From Chloroflexota bacterium (lineage in GTDB: Bacteria; Chloroflexota; Anaerolineae; Anaerolineales; UBA4823): a stretch of DNA of 9,513 nt. This document shows, piece after piece, positions 1-5,746 of the stretch. The notes below the pieces were generated by a model, which ran no database searches, was not told where the DNA came from, and saw nothing but the letters and a program-made list of their open reading frames with translations. The first letter of the stretch is position 1; each line of letters opens with the position of its first letter. The position numbers were made by a program, and so were the translations under genes. The stretch covers positions 1 to 9,513 of the forward strand of contig JAJZSS010000034.1 in NCBI GenBank assembly GCA_021849525.1. Direction: 5' to 3'.

Positions 1-270
1 AGCCAATACCAGAATGAAAGTCATGTTACGGCGTAATTCGGTCAATTTAAGATGAAATGCTGCTTCGAAAACCAGAGGAGGTACGAACAGGGCCAGGATA
101 AGTTCGGGGGTAAGTTCAATCCTGACGGCTGACTGGGCAGTTAACAACAAGCCGACTACTACCAGAGCTACCGTATAAGGGATGTGAAGCCGCCTTACCA
201 CGATGGCAACCAGGGAGGCAATCAATAAAAGTTCAATAATCAGGGTTTCGGTGGTCAGAAATTGCTGCAT
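1..270 (-). CDS. CPA1-family Na+/H+ antiporter, N-terminal fragment cut by window edge
   Basis: Partial gene: 90 codons from an ATG at 268-270 run without a stop to the window edge. The translation is strongly hydrophobic, with predicted membrane helices at about residues 8-25, 31-45 and 54-72. It carries the PPLVFEAAF segment (64-72) followed by the amphipathic link LKLTELRRN and the start of another helix. This matches the N-terminus of NhaP/NHE-like CPA1 monovalent cation/proton antiporters, inner-membrane proteins that exchange Na+ (or K+) for H+ in pH and salt homeostasis. The ion-binding Asp residues of the family lie further on and are not in view, so ion specificity cannot be judged. 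The start is well fixed because an in-frame TGA lies at 280-282. The Shine-Dalgarno is weak. It lies downstream of the DUF5946-like gene on the same strand with a 118-nt gap, so it may have its own promoter. Confidence 0.82.
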   Translation of the reverse strand, partial: MQQFLTTETLIIELLLIASLVAIVVRRLHIPYTVALVVVGLLLTAQSAVRIELTPELILALFVPPLVFEAAFHLKLTELRRNMTFILVLA

Positions 271-300
271 CGCAAACGCTCAGAAATACACCCAGCTTCC

Positions 301-330
301 TATATGATAGCCATCCTATAGGATAAAGCT
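301..330 (-). promoter_or_regulatory. 12-bp perfect palindrome in the antiporter upstream region, possible operator
   Basis: ATCCTATAGGAT at 313-324 is a perfect 12-bp palindrome about 45 nt upstream of the antiporter start. On the minus strand it sits just upstream of TATCAT, a 5/6 match to a -10 box, within the 17-nt spacer that would separate it from a weak -35 (TTAGCT). A second -10-like hexamer, TACAAT, lies further upstream. The sequence is seen directly; the promoter and operator readings are weak inferences from position. Confidence 0.25.
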
Positions 331-388
331 AATGATTTGTCTACATAAATTGTACCGCTGGTTCAGGGAGAAAACAGGTGATTGCCTA

Positions 389-850
389 TTAAGTGACCGG
401 ATAGGGAGGCAATTCTTGCAGGGCACGCAAGATACTTCCCGCCCAGGCGCGCACAGAAGTCAGATAATTCTCTTTTCCAGCTGCAACGACATCCGCAACA
501 GTCATTGTCCAGTGTACCGGGACCGAGTACGATCCGCGCAGTCCGGGGCGGCTGGTAATCCTGATTTGACGGTTGCCAGAGTCTACAATATCCTTGTTTT
601 GACGGCGCGCTTGGGCAGGGCTAAGGCCGTACACCAGGAAATCCACGAGTAATTTTTGGGCGGATTGCAGTCCCTCAGGCGAGTACAGACTGGGATGCTG
701 GAGGTGGTAGCACAGCACGGTTAAGTGGTGGATATCACCATATGCAGGAATCTCACTCTCCCAATAAAGAAGGGTATGGAAGTGCTCCTGGCAGGTGACG
801 CCGGAAGTTTGTAAGCTATAACATTCGGGACAAGTAGATGGCGAAAACAT
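389..850 (-). CDS. DUF5946-like small protein
   Basis: A 153-residue protein of unknown function. It starts with a short Cys motif, C7-P-E-C10, then C20, followed by an acidic/aromatic stretch and the segment HHLTVLCYHLQHPS (41-54). This matches the layout of the DUF5946 family as I remember it: N-terminal Cys residues, then a His-x-LTV-x-x-Y-x-LQHP motif. The Cys and His residues could bind a metal, but this is inference. There is no signal peptide or membrane helix, so it is probably cytoplasmic. The ATG at 848-850 lacks an obvious Shine-Dalgarno. It follows nrdJ on the same strand after 54 nt that contain an 11-bp hairpin, so it could be the last gene of the nrdR-nrdJ operon or be set apart by that hairpin. 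Family assignment is from memory of the motif pattern, not a search. Confidence 0.65.
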   Translation of the reverse strand: MFSPSTCPECYSLQTSGVTCQEHFHTLLYWESEIPAYGDIHHLTVLCYHLQHPSLYSPEGLQSAQKLLVDFLVYGLSPAQARRQNKDIVDSGNRQIRITSRPGLRGSYSVPVHWTMTVADVVAAGKENYLTSVRAWAGSILRALQELPPYPVT

Positions 851-859
851 AATCGCAAC

Positions 860-889
860 GGGCAGGGTAAGTATGAAATTACCCTGCCC
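860..889 (-). other. Perfect 11-bp inverted repeat between nrdJ and the DUF5946-like gene
   Basis: Arms GGGCAGGGTAA (860-870) and TTACCCTGCCC (879-889) are perfectly complementary around an 8-nt loop, beginning 15 nt beyond the nrdJ stop codon. On neither strand is the stem followed by a T-run, so it is not a canonical rho-independent terminator. It could be a weak or atypical terminator, an mRNA 3'-end stabiliser, or a processing site that lowers expression of the downstream gene. Confidence 0.6.
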
Positions 890-904
890 ATGAAAAATTC
901 AGGT

Positions 905-3508
905 TTAGCACTCGCTGAACCCGCAGGCGTAACATTTGCGGCAGCCTTCCTCATTTACCACGGCTGCCTGGCCGCATTCCGGGCACAGATCGCCTATCTT
1001 GAGGCTGAGCTGCGCCGGGGCTGGCTCAGACGAAGTCTGGGGGTGGTAGCCATTGCCGCGTTCGCCCACAGGTTCCTCGGGAAGTTCCTGGGAATTCGTA
1101 GCTTCCAAGTATTCTGCCAGCACCTGGGCCACGCCATCGGGCAGAGAGCGCACCCGATTGGGACCAAAACCGAGCGAGCGCCCACCACCGATACCCGATA
1201 ACTGGTTCAGAATTTCTGCCAGGCGGTCGCGCGGGGTAATGGGGGAGGCCAGGCGCAGGGTATAGGAAATCAAGCGCCCGATAGCTTCGGAGACCGCCGC
1301 AGTGTCTGAGCCTGCTTTGGCGGTATTGATGAAGACTTCGAAGGGCTGGTCGCCGCCGTTCTCGTTGATGGTTACAAATGCTTTCCCCAGTGGGGTGCTG
1401 ACTGTGTAGGTATATCCCCGCAGGCTGCGCGGGCGAGGTTTCTTTTTGTCATGCCAGACAGGTAGCTGCTTGCTGGTGAGCTGCAGGCTTGAGACTGCTT
1501 CGACATTGGCAGCAACTTCCGGCTGCTTTTCTTTGGCAGTGGCATGGGTCTCAAGAACAACTTTCTGGCGTGAGCCGGTGATGTACACCGTAATCCCTTT
1601 ACACCCCAGCTCCCAGGCCAGCTGGTATGCCGTAGCCACATCTTCTTCCGTGGCGTCGGGCGGGAAGTTGATCGTCTTGCTCAGGCTGTTGTCCACGAAG
1701 ACCTGCAGGGCGGCCTGCATGCGCACATGTTCTTCTGCGCTGATATCTTGCGAGACGACAAAGGTATGCCGCAGCGTTTCGGGCACGTCGGGGTGATCCT
1801 GGCAGGTGCCGTGCGACATGACATGTTCCACGATTTCGGCGCGGGTAGCTTCGTCCAGGCCGCTGGCAATCAGGGCGTTCTCGAATAGCGGGCTGGTGTA
1901 AGTAAGCTGCAAATCTTTGCCCTTGTCGTTGACATGCCGGATATATGCCAGGGCAAAAACTGGCTCGCATCCATACCCTTCACAGCCAGCTACGGTAGCG
2001 ATGGTGCCGGTAGGGGCTACGGTCGTCTGGGCAGCATTGCGGATACCGTGGGTGAGGATACCAGCTCGGATCGCGTTCCAGTCCAGGCTTGGGCGGTCCC
2101 ATTCTCGGGTGTATTGGACCAGTGGTTGAGGGGGCTGCCATTTCAGGTTCTGCGGGTCATACAGGCTTCCGGAAATTGCAGGAAAAGCGCCGCGTTTTTC
2201 AGCCAGTTCGACACTGGTGCGCATGGCATGGTAGCGTACATATTCCATCACCTGGGCAGAAAATTCCTGACCTTCCTCGGATCCATAACGGATGCCGGTA
2301 TGGTACATCAAATCTGCCAGGCCCATGATGCCCAATCCGATCCGGCGGGCGCGATGGGCAGCTTCGCCGAGCTGGGGGACGGCGGGGACATACGCATTGG
2401 CCTCCACCACGTCATCCAGGAAGACCGTCGATAATTCTGTGTTCTGGCGTAAAGTCTCCCAATCGACTGTACCATCGGGGCCAAAGTGTTCTGCCAGGTT
2501 GATCGAGCCCAGGCAGCAGTTCTCATAGGGACCTAAAAATTGCTCGCCACACGGGTTGGTCGCTTCCAATTCGTATAGCTGGGGGACCGGGTTGGAGCGG
2601 TTGGCCTCGGACAAAAAGAGCATGCCTGGCTCGCCGTTGTGATGCGCCTGGTGGACTATTTTGTCAAATAGATCCCGGGCGCTTACTGTCTTATGGACGA
2701 TGATCGGAATTCCCGCTGAGATAGCCTGTTCCAGGGTGCCTTTAAAGCCGCGCGCCTGTGGGGCTGATAGATCGGGGAAACACAGCTCCCACTCGTCGCC
2801 ATCGCGCACCGCTTGCATAAATTCATCGGTGATACCGACTGAGATATTAAAATTGGTGATGGCATTCTCGTCGGTTTTGCAGGTGATGAATTCCTCGATA
2901 TCGGGATGGTCCACGCGCAGCACAGCCATATTCGCACCGCGGCGGGTTCCGCCCTGGGCGATCTCACCGAAGGCTTTGTCGTAGACGCGTAAAAACCCGA
3001 CCGGACCGGTTGCCTGGCCTGCTGAAGAGCGTACCACAGCGCCCTTGGGACGCAGGCGAGAGAAAGAAAAACCATTGCCTCCACCGGTTTGCTGGATCAA
3101 GGCTGCGTCGCGCAGGGTCTGAAAGATGCCGGCTGGATCACGCCCCATGTCGTCGGTAATGGGCAGGACAAAGCAGGCAGCCAGCTGGCCCAGAGGCGTG
3201 CCGGCACCGGTGAAGGTGGGGGAGTTTGGGAAAAAACTTTTCGAGGTGAGCAGGGTGTAAAACTGGCGGGCGCGTTCGGTGACATCTCCACCCCAGGTTT
3301 CTTCTACTCGGGCGACATGGTAGGCGACGCGCCAGAACATTTCTTCCACCGACTCAATCGGTTTGCCATCATGACCGCGGCGGACATAGCGCCGGATAAG
3401 CACCTGGCGAGCATTATCGGTCAGCGCGACCGGAGATACATCTGGTGGTAATGGGGGAGTGGGTAGAATACCATCTTTAACTACCGGTGGGGTGGCTGTT
3501 TGAGACAT
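905..3508 (-). CDS. nrdJ: Adenosylcobalamin-dependent (class II) ribonucleotide reductase
   Basis: An 867-residue vitamin B12-dependent ribonucleotide reductase that reduces ribonucleotides to deoxyribonucleotides by a thiyl radical made from adenosylcobalamin, so it works with or without oxygen. Active-site residues appear in family order: C112 (in AACFVLP) and C331 form the redox pair. N318-P-C320-G-E322 carries the thiyl Cys and its partners; the 11-residue C320-C331 spacing equals that of characterised Nrd[15 protein letters not shown] (141-154) and APTGTIATV (498-506) are typical class II motifs. Residues about 697-800 resemble the C-terminal TSCPD-type domain. The tail has six Cys (842, 845, 856, 859, 862, 867), which in this family relay electrons from thioredoxin and resemble a zinc ribbon. 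No N-terminal ATP-cone is seen. The ATG start was chosen because AGAGAGGT (3513-3520) is a strong Shine-Dalgarno. It is second in an operon with nrdR, and the NrdR box upstream implies repression by NrdR. Confidence 0.97.
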   Translation of the reverse strand: MSQTATPPVVKDGILPTPPLPPDVSPVALTDNARQVLIRRYVRRGHDGKPIESVEEMFWRVAYHVARVEETWGGDVTERARQFYTLLTSKSFFPNSPTFTGAGTPLGQLAACFVLPITDDMGRDPAGIFQTLRDAALIQQTGGGNGFSFSRLRPKGAVVRSSAGQATGPVGFLRVYDKAFGEIAQGGTRRGANMAVLRVDHPDIEEFITCKTDENAITNFNISVGITDEFMQAVRDGDEWELCFPDLSAPQARGFKGTLEQAISAGIPIIVHKTVSARDLFDKIVHQAHHNGEPGMLFLSEANRSNPVPQLYELEATNPCGEQFLGPYENCCLGSINLAEHFGPDGTVDWETLRQNTELSTVFLDDVVEANAYVPAVPQLGEAAHRARRIGLGIMGLADLMYHTGIRYGSEEGQEFSAQVMEYVRYHAMRTSVELAEKRGAFPAISGSLYDPQNLKWQPPQPLVQYTREWDRPSLDWNAIRAGILTHGIRNAAQTTVAPTGTIATVAGCEGYGCEPVFALAYIRHVNDKGKDLQLTYTSPLFENALIASGLDEATRAEIVEHVMSHGTCQDHPDVPETLRHTFVVSQDISAEEHVRMQAALQVFVDNSLSKTINFPPDATEEDVATAYQLAWELGCKGITVYITGSRQKVVLETHATAKEKQPEVAANVEAVSSLQLTSKQLPVWHDKKKPRPRSLRGYTYTVSTPLGKAFVTINENGGDQPFEVFINTAKAGSDTAAVSEAIGRLISYTLRLASPITPRDRLAEILNQLSGIGGGRSLGFGPNRVRSLPDGVAQVLAEYLEATNSQELPEEPVGERGNGYHPQTSSEPAPAQLSLKIGDLCPECGQAAVVNEEGCRKCYACGFSEC

Positions 3509-3512
3509 GACT

Positions 3513-3520
3513 ACCTCTCT
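3513..3520 (-). promoter_or_regulatory. Shine-Dalgarno that fixes the nrdJ start
   Basis: The minus strand reads AGAGAGGT four bases before the ATG at 3506-3508. The longer in-frame start, a TTG at 3575-3577, has no such site and lies inside the loop and arm of a stable hairpin, so the shorter protein is preferred. Confidence 0.85.
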
Positions 3521-3554
3521 TCGTGGAGTGATGATGTATAACAATAGAGACAGT

Positions 3555-3589
3555 CCAACCTGCGATCCTTCTTTCAAGGCGCAAGCTGG
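3555..3589 (-). other. Long intergenic hairpin between nrdR and nrdJ
   Basis: In the minus-strand transcript, CCAGCTTGCG pairs with CGCAGGTTGG (10 pairs, two of them G-U). CCTT then pairs with AAGG around a GAAAG loop, with a two-base AT bulge between the two helices, giving about 14 pairs. It starts 12 nt past the nrdR stop and ends 35 nt before the nrdJ Shine-Dalgarno. No U-run follows, so a simple terminator is unlikely. A processing or stability element that sets the ratio of repressor to enzyme is a reasonable guess. Confidence 0.6.
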
Positions 3590-3600
3590 TGGATTAGCGA

Positions 3601-4050
3601 TTAATTTTCAAGGATGCGGTCGATCTCGCCGCGGATGGACTGCAGATCGTCGAGACCCAGATAGACAATGGCGTAACGAATATATGCGATTTGATCCAGG
3701 TCCTTCAATCCTGCAATGACCATATCCCCCACCACCCTGGATGAAACTTCTGCCCGGCCAAGGGCTTGCAGGGTAGCTTCAATCTCACCGATTAACCGGT
3801 CAATGTCCGCCGCGGAAACGGGTCGTTTGGCACAAGAGATACGGATGCCCCGCGCCAGCTTGTCGCGATCAAATTCTTCACGGGTTCCGTCTTGCTTGAT
3901 AATTAATGGAGTCGCCAGGATGGGTCGTTCGTAGGTGCTAAAGCGTTGGCCACAGTTTTCACACTCGCGCCGCCGGCGGATCCCACCCCGTACATCGTGG
4001 GAGGTGTCGATTACTCGCGAGCTAACTTGCTTACAATAGGGACAGCGCAT
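3601..4050 (-). CDS. nrdR: Transcriptional repressor NrdR
   Basis: A 149-residue protein, the usual NrdR length. The N-terminal zinc ribbon has C3-P-Y-C6 and C30-E-N-C33, with the arginine-rich RRRR (25-28) and GQRFSTYER (34-42) segment characteristic of the family; it binds NrdR boxes in DNA. Residues about 48-138 form the ATP-cone ([21 protein letters not shown] and onward), which senses ATP/dATP and switches oligomeric state so that reductase genes are repressed when dATP is plentiful. The Shine-Dalgarno is ACAGGT, about 7 nt before the ATG. It leads an operon with nrdJ, an arrangement known from Streptomyces, where NrdR was first described. An NrdR box at its own promoter indicates autoregulation. 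Confidence 0.97.
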   Translation of the reverse strand: MRCPYCKQVSSRVIDTSHDVRGGIRRRRECENCGQRFSTYERPILATPLIIKQDGTREEFDRDKLARGIRISCAKRPVSAADIDRLIGEIEATLQALGRAEVSSRVVGDMVIAGLKDLDQIAYIRYAIVYLGLDDLQSIRGEIDRILEN

Positions 4051-4083
4051 TTTCTAACCTGTTTGAATATATTAGAACAAATG

Positions 4084-4105
4084 TTGCCGCCATAGGTGGG
4101 GGCAA
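4084..4105 (-). other. Small hairpin in the nrdR mRNA leader
   Basis: TTGCC (4084-4088) and GGCAA (4101-4105) pair. After a C/C mismatch on the transcript two more G-C pairs can form. It lies between the NrdR box and the nrdR ribosome site. It is small and may be incidental; the leader of about 84 nt is too short for a cobalamin riboswitch. Confidence 0.3.
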
Positions 4106-4117
4106 TAAAGTGATGTT

Positions 4118-4133
4118 ACACAATATCTAGGAT
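4118..4133. promoter_or_regulatory. NrdR box at the predicted transcription start of nrdR-nrdJ
   Basis: ACACAATATCTAGGAT matches the NrdR-box consensus ACACWATATMTWGTGT at 14 of 16 positions, with mismatches only at positions 14 and 15. It begins right at the start site predicted from the promoter at 4141-4169, so bound NrdR would block initiation. NrdR boxes are usually paired about 31-32 bp apart. The only partner candidate is a weak 8/16 match at 4151-4166, 33 bp away and overlapping the -35 and spacer. Confidence 0.75.
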
Positions 4134-4140
4134 GTGAGCG

Positions 4141-4169
4141 ATTTTAACATACACCTTCTAATCGAGCAA
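4141..4169 (-). promoter_or_regulatory. Sigma70-type promoter of the nrdR-nrdJ operon
   Basis: On the minus strand TTGCTC (-35, at 4164-4169) is separated by exactly 17 nt from TAAAAT (-10, 5/6 match, at 4141-4146), with TGT just before it acting as an extended -10. It lies between the ftsZ terminator and nrdR, with a predicted start near 4134 and an mRNA leader of about 84 nt. Confidence 0.75.
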
Positions 4170-4189
4170 GGGTATTATCATTTTTGTAA

Positions 4190-4230
4190 GATTAAAAAAT
4201 AGGGCCTGGTGTTCGTCACCAGGCCCTTTT
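4190..4230 (-). terminator. Rho-independent terminator ending the division cluster
   Basis: A perfect 11-bp GC-rich stem (4201-4211 with 4217-4227) closes a 5-nt loop. On the minus strand it is followed by ATTTTTTAATC and preceded by AAAA. This is a canonical intrinsic terminator for transcripts coming from ftsZ, placed just before the nrdR promoter so the two operons are insulated. The plus-strand side has only four T and no plus-strand gene to serve. Confidence 0.92.
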
Positions 4231-4446
4231 GGAACGCAGCGCTTTTCCATGCGAAGGCAAAATTGGAGAGTAGCTGCTCAGAAACCGCATGCTGGCAATA
4301 TTCCAGGCAACCAGACATAGCCGGGAGGAGTCCGGTTATGAATGGTTTTCGGGAATAGGCTGAGCCGCGCGTAGATGTCAGGTCAGCCCATACGGCTCAG
4401 GCAGCTCCACTTTTAAGAGTGGGATGCGCCCACCCGGTCAGCAACG
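4231..4446 (-). other. Structured 216-nt region downstream of ftsZ, no gene recognised
   Basis: No convincing ORF. The minus-strand sequence can form several stems. One is a long-range pairing of AGCTGC with GCAGCT (4401-4406 with 4272-4277), continued by AGCCG with CGGTT (4393-4397 with 4283-4287). A competing 7-bp stem pairs TGAGCCG with CGGCTCA (4361-4367 with 4393-4399). A local hairpin pairs 4316-4324 with 4332-4340, with one mismatch. It ends at the strong terminator. It is either a long structured 3' UTR or an embedded small RNA; I do not recognise a family. Confidence 0.4.
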
Positions 4447-5601
4447 CTAGCGACTGCGGTTCCGCAAGAATGTCGGAATATCCAGATCTTCGGTATTGAA
4501 CGCCCGCGGCTGGAAATCCGGGTTTTGCTTCTGTGGCGGCGGTGCAACTGGAACCGAATTGGTTCGTTCTGCAATATAGCGAGCCTCACTGGTATGCTCG
4601 TGGGCTTTGGGGTCGGTCATGCGGTGAGGCATGCCGGTGCGCTCAAAACCGGTGGCGATGACTGTAATGCGGACTTCATCTTTCATGGCAGGATCGATGA
4701 CTGCACCGAAGATCAAGTTCACATCCGGATGGGCTGTTTCCTTGATGATTGCCGCAGCCTGGTTCACATCGTACAGGGTTAGATCGGAGCCGCCTGTGAC
4801 GTTAAAGAGGATGCCATGGGCGCCGTCGATGGTGATATCCAGAAGCTGGCTGGAGATTGCCTGTTCGGCGGCTTTGCTGGCGGCTTCCTCACCTTTCGCG
4901 CTGCCTACAGCCATCAATGCTGCTCCACCTTCGGACATGATGGTGCGCACGTCGGCGAAGTCCAGGTTGATCAAGCCGGGAACTGTGATCAGCTCAGAGA
5001 TACCCTGGACGCCCTGGCGCAAGACATCATCTGCCATGCGAAAAGCCTGGTTCAGGTTGGCGCGCTTGTCCACGATCTGTAGCAAGCGGTCGTTAGGGAT
5101 CACAATCAAAGTGTCCGATTGATCTTTGAGCTTAGCGATACCAGCTTCAGCAGACTGGATGCGCCGCGAACCTTCGAAGGTGAATGGGCGAGTAACCACA
5201 CCGATGGTCAGCGCGCCCACTTCCTTGGCGATCTGGGCCATGATCGGAGCAGCGCCGGTGCCGGTGCCGCCGCCCATGCCCGAGGTGATGAACACCATGT
5301 CTGAGCCGCGCAGAACTTCGTACATCTGCTCAGAAGATTCTTCCGCAGCTTTGCGTCCGGTTTCAGGATCACCGCCGGAGCCGAGGCCGCGGGTGAGTTT
5401 TTCGCCAATGCGCACACGGGTGGTGGCTTTGGATTGCATCAAAGCCTGGGCATCGGTGTTGACTGCGACGAAGTCAACTCCCTGTAGACCTTCGTCGATC
5501 ATGCGGTTGACGGCATTGCAGCCGCCTCCACCGACGCCGACTACTTTGATGCGGGCGAACGATTCGATCTGATTGGGTAGATTGTAACTGGTGCCTGACA
5601 T
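4447..5601 (-). CDS. ftsZ: Cell division protein FtsZ
   Basis: A 384-residue tubulin-like GTPase that polymerises into the cytokinetic Z-ring at midcell. The GTP-binding core has [14 protein letters not shown] (21-34), NTDAQAL (48-54) and the tubulin signature GGGTGTG (110-116). The T7 synergy loop NLDFADVRT (212-220) keeps both catalytic Asp (214, 217). After the globular core (to about residue 322) comes a short Pro/Gln-rich linker and the C-terminal peptide [13 protein letters not shown] (372-384), the site that binds FtsA. The linker is short (about 45 residues) compared with many bacteria. The ATG at 5599-5601 has a very strong Shine-Dalgarno (GAGGAGG, 5 nt spacing), in keeping with the high level of FtsZ needed. 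It is the last gene of the division cluster, followed by a terminator. Confidence 0.98.
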   Translation of the reverse strand: MSGTSYNLPNQIESFARIKVVGVGGGGCNAVNRMIDEGLQGVDFVAVNTDAQALMQSKATTRVRIGEKLTRGLGSGGDPETGRKAAEESSEQMYEVLRGSDMVFITSGMGGGTGTGAAPIMAQIAKEVGALTIGVVTRPFTFEGSRRIQSAEAGIAKLKDQSDTLIVIPNDRLLQIVDKRANLNQAFRMADDVLRQGVQGISELITVPGLINLDFADVRTIMSEGGAALMAVGSAKGEEAASKAAEQAISSQLLDITIDGAHGILFNVTGGSDLTLYDVNQAAAIIKETAHPDVNLIFGAVIDPAMKDEVRITVIATGFERTGMPHRMTDPKAHEHTSEARYIAERTNSVPVAPPPQKQNPDFQPRAFNTEDLDIPTFLRNRSR

Positions 5602-5611
5602 GACTTCCTCC

Positions 5612-5734
5612 TCAAGAATGGTTACCTACATGGTAGGCGCAAGATGATTCATATGCGCAGAGCGAGCTGCTGTGCCAGTTACAGCGCATTGTCCTGCGAC
5701 ATATGGGATTGCTGATTAAACGCTTTCCGACCAT
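5612..5734 (-). CDS. Candidate small ORF (40 codons) between ftsA and ftsZ
   Basis: I do not recognise this product. The ORF starts at an ATG (5732-5734) six bases after AGGAGA, a near-ideal Shine-Dalgarno that overlaps the ftsA stop codon. It ends with TGA (5612-5614), which touches the ftsZ Shine-Dalgarno, 10 nt before the ftsZ start, so it fills almost the whole gap. The peptide begins [10 protein letters not shown], is basic, and has four Cys (12, 18, 26, 32), three His and a single acidic residue. Against it: codons such as ATA, AGG and TTA look unlike the neighbouring genes, the composition is odd, and about one random frame in seven would stay open this long. It also overlaps an RNA hairpin. 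It may be a coupling ORF whose translation matters more than its product. Confidence 0.35.
   Translation of the reverse strand: MVGKRLISNPICRRTMRCNWHSSSLCAYESSCAYHVGNHS
5625..5637 (-). other. Short triloop hairpin upstream of the ftsZ ribosome site
   Basis: CCTAC-CAT-GTAGG on the transcript is a 5-bp perfect stem with a 3-nt loop, ending about 11 nt before the ftsZ Shine-Dalgarno. It is small and possibly incidental, but close enough to affect ribosome access. Confidence 0.3.
5650..5705 (-). other. 56-nt foldable element in the ftsA-ftsZ gap
   Basis: On the minus strand CATATG-T-CGCAG pairs with CTGCG-CATATG: 11 pairs with one bulged base (arms 5694-5705 and 5650-5660). Inside, GCTGT pairs with ACAGC (5681-5685 with 5669-5673) as a capping hairpin. 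There is no U-run, so it is not a terminator. Possible roles are mRNA processing between ftsA and ftsZ or translational control of ftsZ. Confidence 0.5.
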
Positions 5735-5740
5735 GTTCAA

Positions 5741-5746
5741 TCTCCT
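5741..5746 (-). promoter_or_regulatory. Shine-Dalgarno embedded in the ftsA stop codon
   Basis: The minus strand reads TAGGAGA, so AGGAGA shares two bases with the ftsA TAG. It stands six bases before the ATG at 5732-5734. The distance to ftsZ (over 130 nt) rules it out as the ftsZ site; its only sensible client is the 40-codon ORF. Confidence 0.5.

Noticed and set aside
332..652. Plus-strand open frame of 106 codons
   Set aside because: It overlaps the DUF5946-like gene on the opposite strand, has no recognisable motif, and low-quality composition typical of an antisense shadow.
3509..3577. In-frame TTG extension of nrdJ by 23 residues
   Set aside because: No Shine-Dalgarno at the TTG, which lies in a stable hairpin; the ATG at 3506-3508 has a strong site and gives a normal family N-terminus.
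4062..4077. Second NrdR box around AATATATT
   Set aside because: Only the AT-rich core matches; both flanks fail and the 56-bp spacing from the good box does not fit the known pairing.
4051..4134. Cobalamin riboswitch controlling the B12-dependent reductase operon
   Set aside because: The leader is only about 84 nt and shows no B12-box; cobalamin riboswitches are about 200 nt.
4178..4318. A 46-codon minus-strand frame downstream of ftsZ
   Set aside because: It has no Shine-Dalgarno and reads straight through the strong terminator, so it would not be transcribed intact.
4231..4446. 6S RNA
   Set aside because: A short CCTGAGCCG string recalls proteobacterial 6S RNA, but I could not trace the long closing helix with a central bubble; the resemblance is too slight to name.
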